Positions 1 to 10,002 of a stretch of 64,000 nt of DNA are shown here, piece after piece. The position numbers were made by a program, and so were the translations under genes. How positions within the stretch are numbered: the first letter of the stretch is position 1; every line of letters starts with the position of its first letter. The DNA comes from Brassica napus (Eukaryota; Streptophyta; Magnoliopsida; Brassicales; Brassicaceae): positions 16,393,726 through 16,457,725 of the forward strand of contig NC_063437.1 in NCBI RefSeq assembly GCF_020379485.1. The letters run 5' to 3'. The notes under the pieces were generated by a model. That model ran no database searches and was not told the origin of the DNA. It saw nothing but the letters and a program-made list of their open reading frames with translations.

Positions 1-692
1 CTAAATGGTCGGTGGCTTTTCGTATTAATAACCAGAAGAATAAATAACCCGTCAATTACAAGAACTAGAGATATTTATCTAAACAAGATCGCCTAAATAA
101 AATTTCTTCAATCCATTTTGTGGTTGTTGAAGATAATTTCTTCAGAAGAGGAGATGTTGTTCAATATTCGGGTGGTTCAAATGCTTTTTAATAAAAAATA
201 AATCAAAAACTTTTGGATACTTTTAATAGAGTTTTGAAGTGTATAGATACATTCATTTGAGGGTTTTGGTTGAGTTCCGGTTTTAGACTATTTCAGATTC
301 ATTTGGGTTTGGGTCTCGGATTCTGTTTTTTTTTCCTAAACCTATTACGGACTATAATATCCTATCTGCATATGGCAGCCGGCTCTAGTTATTTTATTTT
401 AGGCAAACGGAACATGAGAACAAGAATCTCTTAGAAATCAATGACTAATGTCAAATTCTAATAAGAATATACATTATAAAATACGGTTGCACAGACTTTT
501 TTTTTTAATATGTTTCTGCAATAGCAGAAATGATAAACTGATGATGGTTGTTATCATTATTCAACGGTAGCCAATCTAAATTCAAGAAAAAAGATAAAAA
601 AACAAGAGTAACAAAATTAAAAACGCACCAAACATCAAAAGGACACAAAGCAAGCAAGCAACCATTGTAGTTGGAAAATATCTCTGTCAGAT

Positions 693-1457
693 CTATTTAA
701 TCTGACCGCAGTCGATCACGACGGGCTTGGAAAGCTTGTCCTTAAGAGGTTCGTGTGATATGATCCTGACCACATCCAATCCTTCAACAACTTGGCCGAA
801 GACGACGTGTTGATCGTCGAGTTCCCAGTTCTCGGTCAAGCAGATCAAAAACTGAGATGAGTTGGTGTCAGGACCATTGTTGTTCATGGAGAGGATACCC
901 GGACCGGTGTGCTTTTTGATGAAGTTCTCATCCTCGAAAAAACCTCCGGCGTAGATTGATTCGCCTCCGCATCCTATCCTTTCGTCAGTGAAATCTCCTC
1001 CGCCAATGATATAATCGGGGCACATATGGTAGATGATTGATCCTTTGTAATGGAGTGGCTTACCCTTCTTCCCCATGCCTTTCTCGCCTGTACAGAGGGC
1101 GCGGAAATTCTCTGCTGTCCGTGGGGTCGTGTCGGCAAAAAGCTCCATCACGATCCGACCAACAGCTTTGCCGCGCACCCCGATATCAAAGAAAACCTTA
1201 GGGTTAGCCTTTCCTGGAGAGCATTCTAGGGACTTTTGAGAGGACGGATTCGTACATAGATTACCAGCTGGAGCAGAGTTTGGGTTAATGCTAATGGTAA
1301 GTCCTTCACCAGCTGGAGGTTGAATTCGGCCAAAGGCACCCCCTACCCCGGATGCAGCCCCTACCTCGGATCCCGCTGGAGCAGAGTTTGGGTTAATGCT
1401 AATGGTAATTCCTTCACCAGCCGGAATGTTTATGTTGATTGTAATTCCACCGGCCAT
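693..1457 (-). CDS. Cyclophilin-like protein with repeated N-terminal extension, copy 1
   Basis: Intronless 254-codon gene. Residues about 85-254 form a complete cyclophilin (peptidyl-prolyl isomerase) domain, recognisable by [28 protein letters not shown] and [14 protein letters not shown]. Aligned by eye to cyclophilin A, several active-site positions differ: the catalytic arginine of the HRVIPGF motif is histidine (YHMCPDY), Gln63 is glycine, Phe113 is leucine, and the tryptophan of the EWLDGKH loop is displaced. Isomerase activity is therefore doubtful, though peptide binding may remain. Residues 1-84 are not a standard transit peptide. They hold two 18-residue repeats (12-29 and 48-65, 17 of 18 identical) of the type [18 protein letters not shown], joined by a Gly/Ala linker. 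The domain call is certain; the role of the extension is unknown. Confidence 0.93.
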   Translation of the reverse strand: MAGGITININIPAGEGITISINPNSAPAGSEVGAASGVGGAFGRIQPPAGEGLTISINPNSAPAGNLCTNPSSQKSLECSPGKANPKVFFDIGVRGKAVGRIVMELFADTTPRTAENFRALCTGEKGMGKKGKPLHYKGSIIYHMCPDYIIGGGDFTDERIGCGGESIYAGGFFEDENFIKKHTGPGILSMNNNGPDTNSSQFLICLTENWELDDQHVVFGQVVEGLDVVRIISHEPLKDKLSKPVVIDCGQIK

Positions 1458-1479
1458 TCTCTGAGTTTGGATCTAAGAA

Positions 1480-1489
1480 ATTATATAGG
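1480..1489 (-). promoter_or_regulatory. TATA-like box upstream of cyclophilin copy 1
   Basis: On the minus strand the motif CCTATATAA lies only about 25-30 bases before the ATG at 1457. A normal TATA-to-start distance would put transcription initiation at or beyond this ATG, so either the box is unused or translation starts further inside. The same arrangement is in copy 2. Confidence 0.4.
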
Positions 1490-1974
1490 TTTCCTGGGAG
1501 GAGAGAACATAGTTCCAATGAAAATAAATAGTAAAGTGAAGGAAGATCGTCGGCCGTATTTGTAGATTTTTCAAACTGTATTTTAGGTTAACTGTGGTTA
1601 AATCGAATCCCACTAGCGTTAAATCTAATCTGACTGCTTCTATTTTGAAAAAATTTACAGAACCGTGTCACTCCTTTTTTAGAAAACTTTTATGCTTTTT
1701 GAATTATTAAAATATATCATCGATAACCTTTAAATCTAACTGCAATTTATTTTAAAATTTCATTTATTTTCTTTTCTTTTCTTTTCCCTTCCGTTCGGAT
1801 CAAGCTAATTAAAAACACTCACATTTTTGTTGGCTCTATCAACAACACTCACGTTTTTGTTTTTGTTTTTTTCTTTCTTAAGTAACACTTGCCCTAGTTT
1901 CAATATAAAAAATGTTTATTGTACAATCGCTGTCACATATTGGATACATCATTTTTCAACATTTTAACTATATA

Positions 1975-2010
1975 CTAGATTTTGATCCGCGCTTGGAAAG
2001 CGCGGATTTT
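1975..2010 (-). mobile_element. Helitron 3' end
   Basis: Read on the minus strand this is a Helitron 3' terminus: the hairpin CCGCGCTT-TCC-AAGCGCGG followed by GATCAAAATCTAG, abutting host A/T at 1974. The matching 5' TC end was not found to the right, so only the terminus is annotated. It sits exactly at the right edge of duplicated block copy 1. Confidence 0.75.
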
Positions 2011-2220
2011 TTGGATTATATTATAATACAAAGTTTTATTATATCAAAAATATAATTTTTAACAGTTATATAATCTACGAATTAGTTTATTTGAGATTTT
2101 ATATGTACAATTTTATGTAAGTTTATTTTAGGCATGATAATTATATCCGGATAAAAAAGCAAACCGAACCGACCCGAAAATATAAGTGTAGTTCAGGTCC
2201 AGAGAAGATAACCTATTGAG

Positions 2221-3072
2221 CAGTGTTTTGAAACCCGACCCGGACCCGCGGTTGAACCGGTAAACCCGGCAATCCCGAAAAAATCCGGTTTGGTTTTGTG
2301 AAAAACCCAATATTCAAAAACCCGCAAAAACCCACAAAAATCCAGTAGAACCCGGAACCCGGTACCGGTTACCACTGGTTGAACCAATAAATAACTTTTA
2401 CTTCTTTTTTTAATTTTTAATTATGTTTTATATTCTAAATTTCTAATTAAGAAGTTATATACTGACAAAAAAAGTTAAGTTTTTTCTTTTCAGTTTTATA
2501 TTTGTGATTTTTAGATTTTAATGAAGATTTCACTATGTCAGTTGAAGAAAATAAAGTGAACGGATGGTCGAGAGAACCAAAACTAGTTGATGTGATTTGG
2601 TGATAATTTATTTTCGTTATTGATAATTTATTATAATAATTTTTAACTTTTAGTTTATTTTGTAATTGAAATTTAATTTATTATTCACATTAAATATTTA
2701 AATATTTATAAATTTTATGTCTTGATATTTTTAGATGTCATAACTATTACCTTGTTAGACAAAATTATACAGTCTAAACTACTTTTTGATATTTTGTATA
2801 TCAAATGAAAATAAAAATATAGAAAAAGTTAAGTATTTTCTAAATGTTATTAAACATAAAAGTTTACATATCCAAACTATTATTTTATGTTTATAAAAAC
2901 ATTTTAAAAATATTAAATTTTAGTTTTTATATTTCTATTTACATAGCTGATATATTATTATATAATAAAATTAATTCATTTATTAACCCGCAGTTCGCCC
3001 GCAGTCGACCCAGTGACCCAGTAATCCGGTAAGTCGTCCGGTTCAGTGTCCGGATCGGGTTTAAAAACATTG
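2221..3072. mobile_element. hAT-superfamily MITE, 852 bp
   Basis: Flanked by an exact 8-bp direct repeat CTATTGAG (2213-2220 and 3073-3080), the target duplication size of hAT elements. The ends are inverted: the left begins CAGTGTTTTGAAACCCGACC and the right, reverse complemented, begins CAATGTTTTTAAACCCGATC. Both ends are rich in CCGG/ACCCG motifs and the middle is AT-rich. No transposase reading frame is present, so it is non-autonomous. Confidence 0.88.
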
Positions 3073-3359
3073 CTATTGAGTTTTTTTGGACCTGCATGTC
3101 TTTGTTTGAGTCCGGATCCTACTCTAGATCCGATCATAAATATGTTGTGTTTATTAGGTATATTTGGATATTTCAAATATATTTCCTGTAATATAAACAT
3201 TTTTTTTAAGTTTTTGGTTTACGATTATAGTATTTGATTTCAGGTAAATTTTCAAATTAAAATAAAAATTGCGTATTTTTCATTTCATCGTCTCAGACTT
3301 TGAATAAGATTTTGAATTTTTAGGTATTTGAATTTTTTTGGGTATTTCTTTGAACGAAA

Positions 3360-4085
3360 AGAAATTCATTCATAGACTTTCAATTATACCATAGTACCCA
3401 AAAAGACAATTTAGCGATCCTAAATATTGTATCTGAACTATTCATAAGTTCAAATAGTGCTGATATATTTTCTTGTAAGTCGAGATTGAAAATTTGAGAA
3501 TGGTAAACCTGAACATCTCCAAGTTGCTTGCGCATGAGGACAAAGAAAGAGAACATGGTTAATAGTCTCCTCTTCCACACAATATCTCTAGCAAGTTGGA
3601 TACATATTGATTCCTCTTGAACAAAGTTGCACATATGTAGGCAGAGCGCCTGAAATAGTTTTCCATACGAAATGTTGAATCATAGGAAGGATTTCTAATT
3701 TCCAAGTTTGAGCTTTAAGTACTAGAGATCCATCTGGTGCTATAATTTCTTCTTCTACAAAATCATGGGTAGCCGCCCAATAGCCTTACTTAACCGTGTA
3801 TTCCAAATTTGGATTATATGGCCAAATATACTTGTCACATTGATTATGCCTCAATAATCTGATATCATTAATCAACTCCACCTCTTTGGGTAGGAGTAAC
3901 GAGTTCAACTTATCTTTTTTCCAAGTTGCAGTAGCTTTATCATGAACTCTGAGACCTTCATGTTTGGATAAATACACAGGGAGACCAATCTCCTAGGAGG
4001 CGTAGTCGGAATCCAACAATCCTCCCAAACTCGTGTATTACATCCATTCCATACTTGCATAAGTAAACCTTTCTTTAAAAGATTA
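3360..4085 (-). pseudogene. LINE (L1-type) fragment, zf-RVT region
   Basis: Minus-strand translation in shifting frames gives the C-terminal part of a plant non-LTR retrotransposon polyprotein. In order: NGCNTRVWEDCWIPTTPPRR (about 4050-3985), a stretch ending KYIWPYNPNLEYTVK (about 3786), LVLKAQTWKLEILPMIQHF, then a zf-RVT-like VEEETINHVLFLCPHAQATW (about 3600-3510), then SALFELMNSSDTI and an aromatic tail. Stops and frameshifts break it into at least three pieces. No poly(A) tail or target duplication was found, so this is a decayed internal fragment. Confidence 0.75.
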
Positions 4086-5109
4086 TTACCCTCTTGAATG
4101 GATTTCCATCCATACGAAGAACTAGTTGAACTAGTTCGTGCTGAAGAGAATATTTGTTGGAGACAAGATTAATTATTGTGTTGTTTAGATACACTTTCAG
4201 TAATATAATATTGTTTTCCATAATTATCCTTAACGAAATTCTAATAGTTTTTTTAATTACAAATGATATTAAATCTATCTTTATATATAAAGATATGTTT
4301 TCTTCACTCCCAGCTATGACACGTAGGACGCCACGTTCCTGTTGCAACACGTGTGAAACGCACCGTTTCATTAAAGTGCGCTTTCTATTGTTTCGGGCTT
4401 GGCGTTGGGCTTTGTGTTGCGCTTCGTCTGCGGCCCATCGACCACAAGCTTCTAATCAGTTGCGATGCGAACCCCTTTGTGTTCTTCGTTTCTCATCGAT
4501 CGCGCAGTGACGATCCAGTTATCTAAGCAGCACACTACTTGCTCATCCTTCATCTTCCTATCCATCAGTTGCGATTGCATTTGGTATATATATGCACCTC
4601 ACGGAACCCTCAAACAATCTAATCCTTCCACAATCTTCTTCAGATCCTCCTTTATCTTCTTTCTCCGTTAGAAGCGATTGTTTCTAAGAGACATCTTTAT
4701 TGAAATTTCATCCTAGTTTCTTATTAATGGCAGTCTGTAAGTTAAATTTCCCTTTTGTTCTTTCTGTGCACATGGAATTTACATTTGCTCAATTTTTTTT
4801 GCATCTGTGTTTGACGTTTGAAAATCTGAATCCGATTTCAAAGTCATGGATCTGGAAATTAATGATGCGCTGGCGATGGAAATTTGTCGTGATACCAGCA
4901 TAAATTCAGGGGACGGTTGGCGTTCCTCTCCGGCGTGTAAGTTTACAGAAATATAATACTTTTTCATTCTTTATGAATCTCCAAGAAATAAGGGAATCTT
5001 TGTGATATACAATTGTGATTGATCTTTAACAGGCTAAGTTGTTTACATTCAGATAGAATCGTTCACCATTATATGAAAAAGATACATGCTTTTGGATTAA
5101 CAGAGCAAT

Positions 5110-5205
5110 CTATGGCTTGCTAATTTTGGAGTGGCTAGGATTGGAGCTCAGAATCCAAATGACATGACTGAAGAAACTGGTACTCTTGGATATGTGGCTC
5201 CAAAG
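5110..5205 (+). pseudogene. Captured exon of Raf-like protein kinase (activation segment)
   Basis: The frame reads LANFGVARIGAQNP, then a DMT-ETGTLGYVAPK segment, followed directly by a GTAACA splice donor. This is the kinase activation loop from DFG (here NFG) to APE (here APK) as found in plant Raf-like/STY kinases. No N- or C-lobe is present and both hallmark motifs are altered, so it is an isolated exon carried by the surrounding Helitron-like element, not a kinase gene. Confidence 0.72.
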
Positions 5206-6304
5206 GTAACAAAAGAACGCAACCCTTACGTTAAGGATTGGTTAGGGTTAACTTTCTTTCTCCCTCATTGTGAGTGTAGTATTGAAACATGTTATTTGGG
5301 GACTAAACTGGTTTATGGTTTCGTTGGTTTAATAGAAAAACTTAACGTTTTTACCACAAAAAAAAGAAAAAAAAACTTAAATGCAGTACTAAACCCATTT
5401 GTTATTCAGTTTTAGTTTCCACTCATATTGATGCAGCGTTGGTTTCCACTCAGATCATATACTCATCCCTTTTGGCTGTTTATAGAATTTGTTTTGTTTA
5501 TGGCAGTGAGAATGTCTCAGCCGAGAAGAGCAAGAGCTGATGCAGAAGCTTCCTGATTCCAGCAAATCAAACGCCGTTGAACAACATAAAATCTGTTTCG
5601 CCCAATTCAAAAGTGAGAAATTTGCGAGTTATTAAATTTAGTATTTTTTATCTTCACTTCTCCTTCTCTGAAATTGTCTTTTTAGCTCTCCTTCTTTTAC
5701 AGGATTCATTTGGTAAGAAGCTGATGGATAGGATCCGGCCAACCCAACCCCGGTTCCTGCACAGTACTCTTCGTCCGCCTCTACCACGGTGTCTCAACCC
5801 AACTCCGGTTCCTGCCATGTTGATGCAGATCCACAGCGACACTATAGGTGTTGCCAAATCTGCACTTCAATCCTCCTAAGTTCAATTTCATGCCGCAAAT
5901 TTAGAGACACGGTGTGCCCTTCTCTTTCTATCTGTTCATATACACTTGGATATGTAATATAAGGAATTAAAAATGCTTCTCTTTTGTTGTTCTATGTGAC
6001 CAGAAAAGACAGAACTCTGAACAAATAGAAGAACACGATCCAGTTATTAGTTGTTGTTCTTCTTTGATGTAGTTGAACACAGTTTTGTATGTTGGAAATG
6101 ACTTTGATCGGCCAGTTTTGTAAAGAGTATTCACTAATTAGCTGACGCCTTGGATCATGTTAGTTTTTGCTCTTATTCACTGCCTTTTAACCACTCTTCT
6201 GGTGAAAATTATATACACTGGTATACCTTTCTTCTTCTTCAATCCATTTGTTTGATTCAGTTAATCTTCTTTTATTTCTTAGTCTTCTTCTTTTAACTGT
6301 GTAG

Positions 6305-6530
6305 CTAAGGAAGAGTTCGAGAATCTGTGTTTAATTCTTGGTATTGAGCTTGATGCTGTGGTAAGTCCAGCGTATCTTTCTTTTTGTCAATGTTTTGTTA
6401 GTTTTTTTTCCCCTGATTAGCATCTGTGTTTTGCAATGACTACTAGACAACTGAGAAAGCAATCATCAGGAAAGAAAAGCATATAGAAGAAGAAGAAGCT
6501 GATGATGACGAAGAAGTCATCTACAAATAA
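6305..6530 (+). pseudogene. Captured exons of phenylalanyl-tRNA synthetase beta subunit
   Basis: Two exon pieces with intact splice signals. Exon 6305-6360 reads KEEFENLCLILGIELDAV and ends at a GTAAGT donor. Exon 6447-6530 follows a TAG acceptor, begins TTEKAIIRKEKHIEEE, runs through an acidic stretch to EEVIYK and meets TAA. This matches the N-terminal region of the cytosolic PheRS beta subunit of plants, where the same two segments are consecutive. The rest of the gene is missing, so it is a captured fragment. The stop directly after it may be created by the junction. Confidence 0.75.
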
Positions 6531-7711
6531 TATATCAATCTGGCTGTGTAGTGTATATACACTGGTATATATTTATATGATATTTTTTAAACAAATTTCG
6601 AGACTAATGTTTAGGTTAAATTTTAAAAGCAATAAAATCAGTCAAATGTATTATAAACAATCTACAAAAATCATATTCGTGAAGTAATTAAATAAAAATA
6701 GAGAAAATCACAAGCTATACATTAGAAGCTAACAGTAATATTTTTTTCAGAATATCCTAATATGTTCATGTATTTTATTTGATAATTTCTTAAAATAAAT
6801 ATGGTTATTTTTAAGTAGTAACGATCAATATTAAACTATTATACAGATTAGCTAATTTAGAAAATAAAATTTTACATCGATTCACCTTTCCATTATGCAA
6901 AGCTTGATTTAGAAGAAAATATATAAGAAAATATAAAATTATCAATGGATTAAAAGAAATTTATAAGAGAGAAATTTCATGCTCTATGTATTGAACTTCA
7001 AATGTAATTCTGAATATTTACTTATTTCATAATTAAGTTAGAAAAAAAAATAGTTACACTAATTAAAAAGGAATTGTTATTATAGTTAGATAAGTGTATG
7101 CTTTCTAACAAAAATAACAAAAACCAAATAATTATTACTAATTAAGAATAAACTAAATATTTCTAAATGTATATAAAATGTTTTTAAAAAAAAAATCACT
7201 TGAATATCTTTGAGATATCTTTTCTTTTTGAGAAAATCTTCAGTCTATATCCTTTATTCATATTGTAAAACCAAGCCTCTAATTTAAGTTTTTTTGTGTA
7301 TTCAATTTTATAGTTCAGGGAGAATTCTACATCGAAAGTGAGGAGAACACAAGATATGGGATCAATGGAGAATGTTCACTCCTCTGCTAGCGATTCTTGA
7401 ATGTGGGGTTTCAGCGTAACCTCTCTGATATTTTCACTTTCTGGATTTTGTGTCGTCTTTTTCTTTTTATTTATTTACATTCTTTGAACCCCAAGTTTCA
7501 TTCTGATTATTGCACTTTCCCTTAGATATGATTCATGATTTATAAGCATTTAATCGTTGATTTCTTAAGAATTTGTGGAAATTACATATTTGTATATCAC
7601 AATTTAGTGGGGGTTATTGGTTGTAGTATTTTAATGAATTTATGATTCTTTCTTGGATTTAGAAATTTTTGATAAATACATAGATTTTAAAGTCAAATAA
7701 GTAGATTTCAG
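6531..7711. other. AT-rich interval with one exon-like piece
   Basis: Mostly AT-rich DNA with no sustained reading frame. Near 7318-7399 an acceptor-like TAG precedes an open stretch that includes KVRRTQDMGSMENVHSSASDS and a stop. It looks like another captured exon but I do not recognise its source. The second cyclophilin block starts at 7712. Confidence 0.5.
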
Positions 7712-8351
7712 AATTACAAGAACTAGAGATATTTATCTAAACAAGATCGCCTAAATAAAATTTCTTCAATCCATTTTGTGGTTGTTGAAGATAATTTCTT
7801 CGGAAGAGGAGATGTTGTTCAATATCCGGGTGGTTCAAATGCTTTTTAATAAAAAATAAATCAAAAACTTTTGGATACTTTTAATAGAGTTTTGAAGTGT
7901 ATAGATACATTTATTTGAGGGTTTTGGTTGAGTTCCGGTTTTAGACTATTTCAGATTCATTTGGGTTTGGGTCTCGGATTCTGTTTTTTTTTCCTAAACC
8001 TATTACGGACTATAATATCCTATCTGCATATGGCAGCCGGCTCTAGTTATTTTATTTTAGGCAAACGGAACATGAGAACAAGAATCTCTTAGAAATCAAT
8101 GACTAATGTCAAATTCTAATAAGAATATACATTATAAAATACGGTTGCACAGACTTTTTTTTTTTAATATGTTTCTGCAATAGCAGAAATGATAAACTGA
8201 TGATGGTTGTTATCATTATTCAACGGTAGCCAATCTAAATTCAAGAAAAAAGATAAAAAAACAAGAGTAACAAAATTAAAAACGCACCAAACATCAAAAG
8301 GACACAAAGCAAGCAAGCAACCATTGTAGTTGGAAAATATCTCTGTCAGAT

Positions 8352-9116
8352 CTATTTAATCTGACCGCAGTCGATCACGACGGGCTTGGAAAGCTTGTCC
8401 TTAAGAGGTTCGTGTGATATGATCCTGACCACATCCAATCCTTCAACAACTTGGCCGAAGACGACGTGTTGATCGTCGAGTTCCCAGTTCTCGGTCAAGC
8501 AGATCAAAAACTGAGATGAGTTGGTGTCAGGACCATTGTTGTTCATGGAGAGGATACCCGGACCGGTGTGCTTTTTGATGAAGTTCTCATCCTCGAAAAA
8601 ACCTCCGGCGTAGATTGATTCGCCTCCGCATCCTATCCTTTCGTCAGTGAAATCTCCTCCGCCAATGATATAATCGGGGCACATATGGTAGATGATTGAT
8701 CCTTTGTAATGGAGTGGCTTACCCTTCTTCCCCATGCCTTTCTCGCCTGTACAGAGGGCGCGGAAATTCTCTGCTGTCCGTGGGGTCGTGTCGGCAAAAA
8801 GCTCCATCACGATCCGACCAACAGCTTTGCCGCGCACCCCGATATCAAAGAAAACCTTAGGGTTAGCCTTTCCTGGAGAGCATTCTAGGGACTTTTGAGA
8901 GGACGGATTCGTACATAGATTACCAGCTGGAGCAGAGTTTGGGTTAATGCTAATGGTAAGTCCTTCACCAGCTGGAGGTTGAATTCGGCCAAAGGCACCC
9001 CCTACCCCGGATGCAGCCCCTACCTCGGATCCCGCTGGAGCAGAGTTTGGGTTAATGCTAATGGTAATTCCTTCACCAGCCGGAATGTTTATGTTGATTG
9101 TAATTCCACCGGCCAT
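8352..9116 (-). CDS. Cyclophilin-like protein with repeated N-terminal extension, copy 2
   Basis: The 254-residue product is identical to that of 693-1457, with the same two PAGEG-type N-terminal repeats and the same active-site changes (His for the catalytic Arg, Gly for Gln63, Leu for Phe113). Identity through the coding region, against visible differences in the outer flanks, points to a recent duplication or gene conversion. The promoter-proximal region, including the TATA-like box just before the ATG, is also conserved, so both copies could be expressed alike. Confidence 0.93.
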   Translation of the reverse strand: MAGGITININIPAGEGITISINPNSAPAGSEVGAASGVGGAFGRIQPPAGEGLTISINPNSAPAGNLCTNPSSQKSLECSPGKANPKVFFDIGVRGKAVGRIVMELFADTTPRTAENFRALCTGEKGMGKKGKPLHYKGSIIYHMCPDYIIGGGDFTDERIGCGGESIYAGGFFEDENFIKKHTGPGILSMNNNGPDTNSSQFLICLTENWELDDQHVVFGQVVEGLDVVRIISHEPLKDKLSKPVVIDCGQIK

Positions 9117-9500
9117 TCTCTGAGTTTGGATCTAAGAAATTATATAGGTTTCCTGGGAGGAGAGAACATAGTTCCAATGAAAATAAATAGTAAAGTGAAG
9201 GAAGATCGTCGGCCGTATTTGTAGATTTTTCAAACTGTATTTTAGGTTAACTGTGGTTAAATCGAATCCCACTAGCGTTAAATCTAATCTGACTGCTTCT
9301 ATTTTGAAAAAATTTACAGAACCGTGTCACTCCTTTTTTAGAAAACTTTTATGCTTTTTGAATTATTAAAATATATCATCGATAACCTTTAAATCTAACT
9401 GCAATTTATTTTAAAATTTCATTTATTTTCCTTTCCTTTCCTTTCGGATCAAGCTAATTAAAAACACACACATTTTTGTTGGCTCTATCAACAACACTCA

Positions 9501-9537
9501 GGTTTTTGTTTTTGTTTTTGTTTTTGTTTTTGTTTTT
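9501..9537 (+). repeat. GTTTTT microsatellite
   Basis: Five to six tandem GTTTTT units in the 5' flank of cyclophilin copy 2. Copy 1 has a shorter, interrupted tract at the same place, so the tract length distinguishes the copies. Confidence 0.85.
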
Positions 9538-9608
9538 CTTAAGTAACACTTGCGTTTCAATATAAAAACGTTTATTGGATCCTGCATTCTTCAACATTTA
9601 AACTATAC

Positions 9609-10002
9609 ATTATTATACACATCAGTGTTTCAACCATGTTCCAAAACGGGTTCTTAGCGGCCGATTAAATCTCGGCGAGACTCTATCCGACGGTTGGCCA
9701 AGGCGATTTTATCATATGCAGTCACACTCTCGGTTACGACAAATTGTTTCTTTCTAAGTTTTTGAGAGTATAAAACGAGATATTAGATGATATATCTACG
9801 AGTTAAAACATAAAAAGATGTAATTTTGATAAATTACGTGAAAATATCTTTATAACCGCTATGGAAGTGCAGTAGAGATCGTAAGATCTGGAGAAAATTA
9901 TTAGGAATGACGAAGCGAATTGACCATGTTACCCTAGAAAAAAAATCTTAAAATGGAACAAAGGTAAAGTGGAGTGACGCTCCAGTACCACTGGGCCATC
10001 TA
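9609..10002. other. Intergenic spacer
   Basis: No gene seen. It contains a small perfect hairpin TGGAG-TGACG-CTCCA near 9970-9985, just left of the Helitron. Confidence 0.5.

Larger units (their letters stand above)
54..1972. repeat. Duplicated cyclophilin block, copy 1
   Basis: About 1.9 kb that recurs nearly base for base at 7712-9608, offset about 7.66 kb. It includes the cyclophilin gene, about 640 bp of its 3' flank and about 500 bp of its 5' flank. Differences are a few substitutions in the outer flank, a one-base change in a T-run, and variable T/C-rich tracts near 1760-1880. Homology stops close to the A at 1974, where a Helitron end begins. Bases 1-53 are not shared with the second copy. 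Confidence 0.95.
4274..6530 (+). mobile_element. Helitron-like element with captured gene exons (3' end not found)
   Basis: The 5' end has the form seen in the other large Helitrons here: TC next to an A, a short AT palindrome (TTTATATATAAAG), then a subterminal region with GACACGTAGGACGCCACG. Inside lie exon-like pieces of unrelated host genes in the same orientation, notably a Raf-like kinase and phenylalanyl-tRNA synthetase beta. No CTAG 3' end with hairpin was seen before the second cyclophilin block, so the right limit is set at the end of the last recognised captured exon. A region of possible exon sequence at 5704-5880 was not identified. Confidence 0.6.
7712..9608. repeat. Duplicated cyclophilin block, copy 2
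   Basis: Second copy of the block at 54-1972, in the same orientation, with the cyclophilin gene between equivalent flanks. Copy 2 lacks about 20 bp present in copy 1 near 1920-1945 and carries an expanded GTTTTT tract. The flanks beyond both copies differ, so the original duplication endpoints are not preserved. Confidence 0.95.

Noticed and set aside
1320..1565. Plus-strand 81-codon frame opposite the cyclophilin start (also 8979-9224)
   Set aside because: It mirrors the conserved coding strand of the cyclophilin gene and has no family motif.
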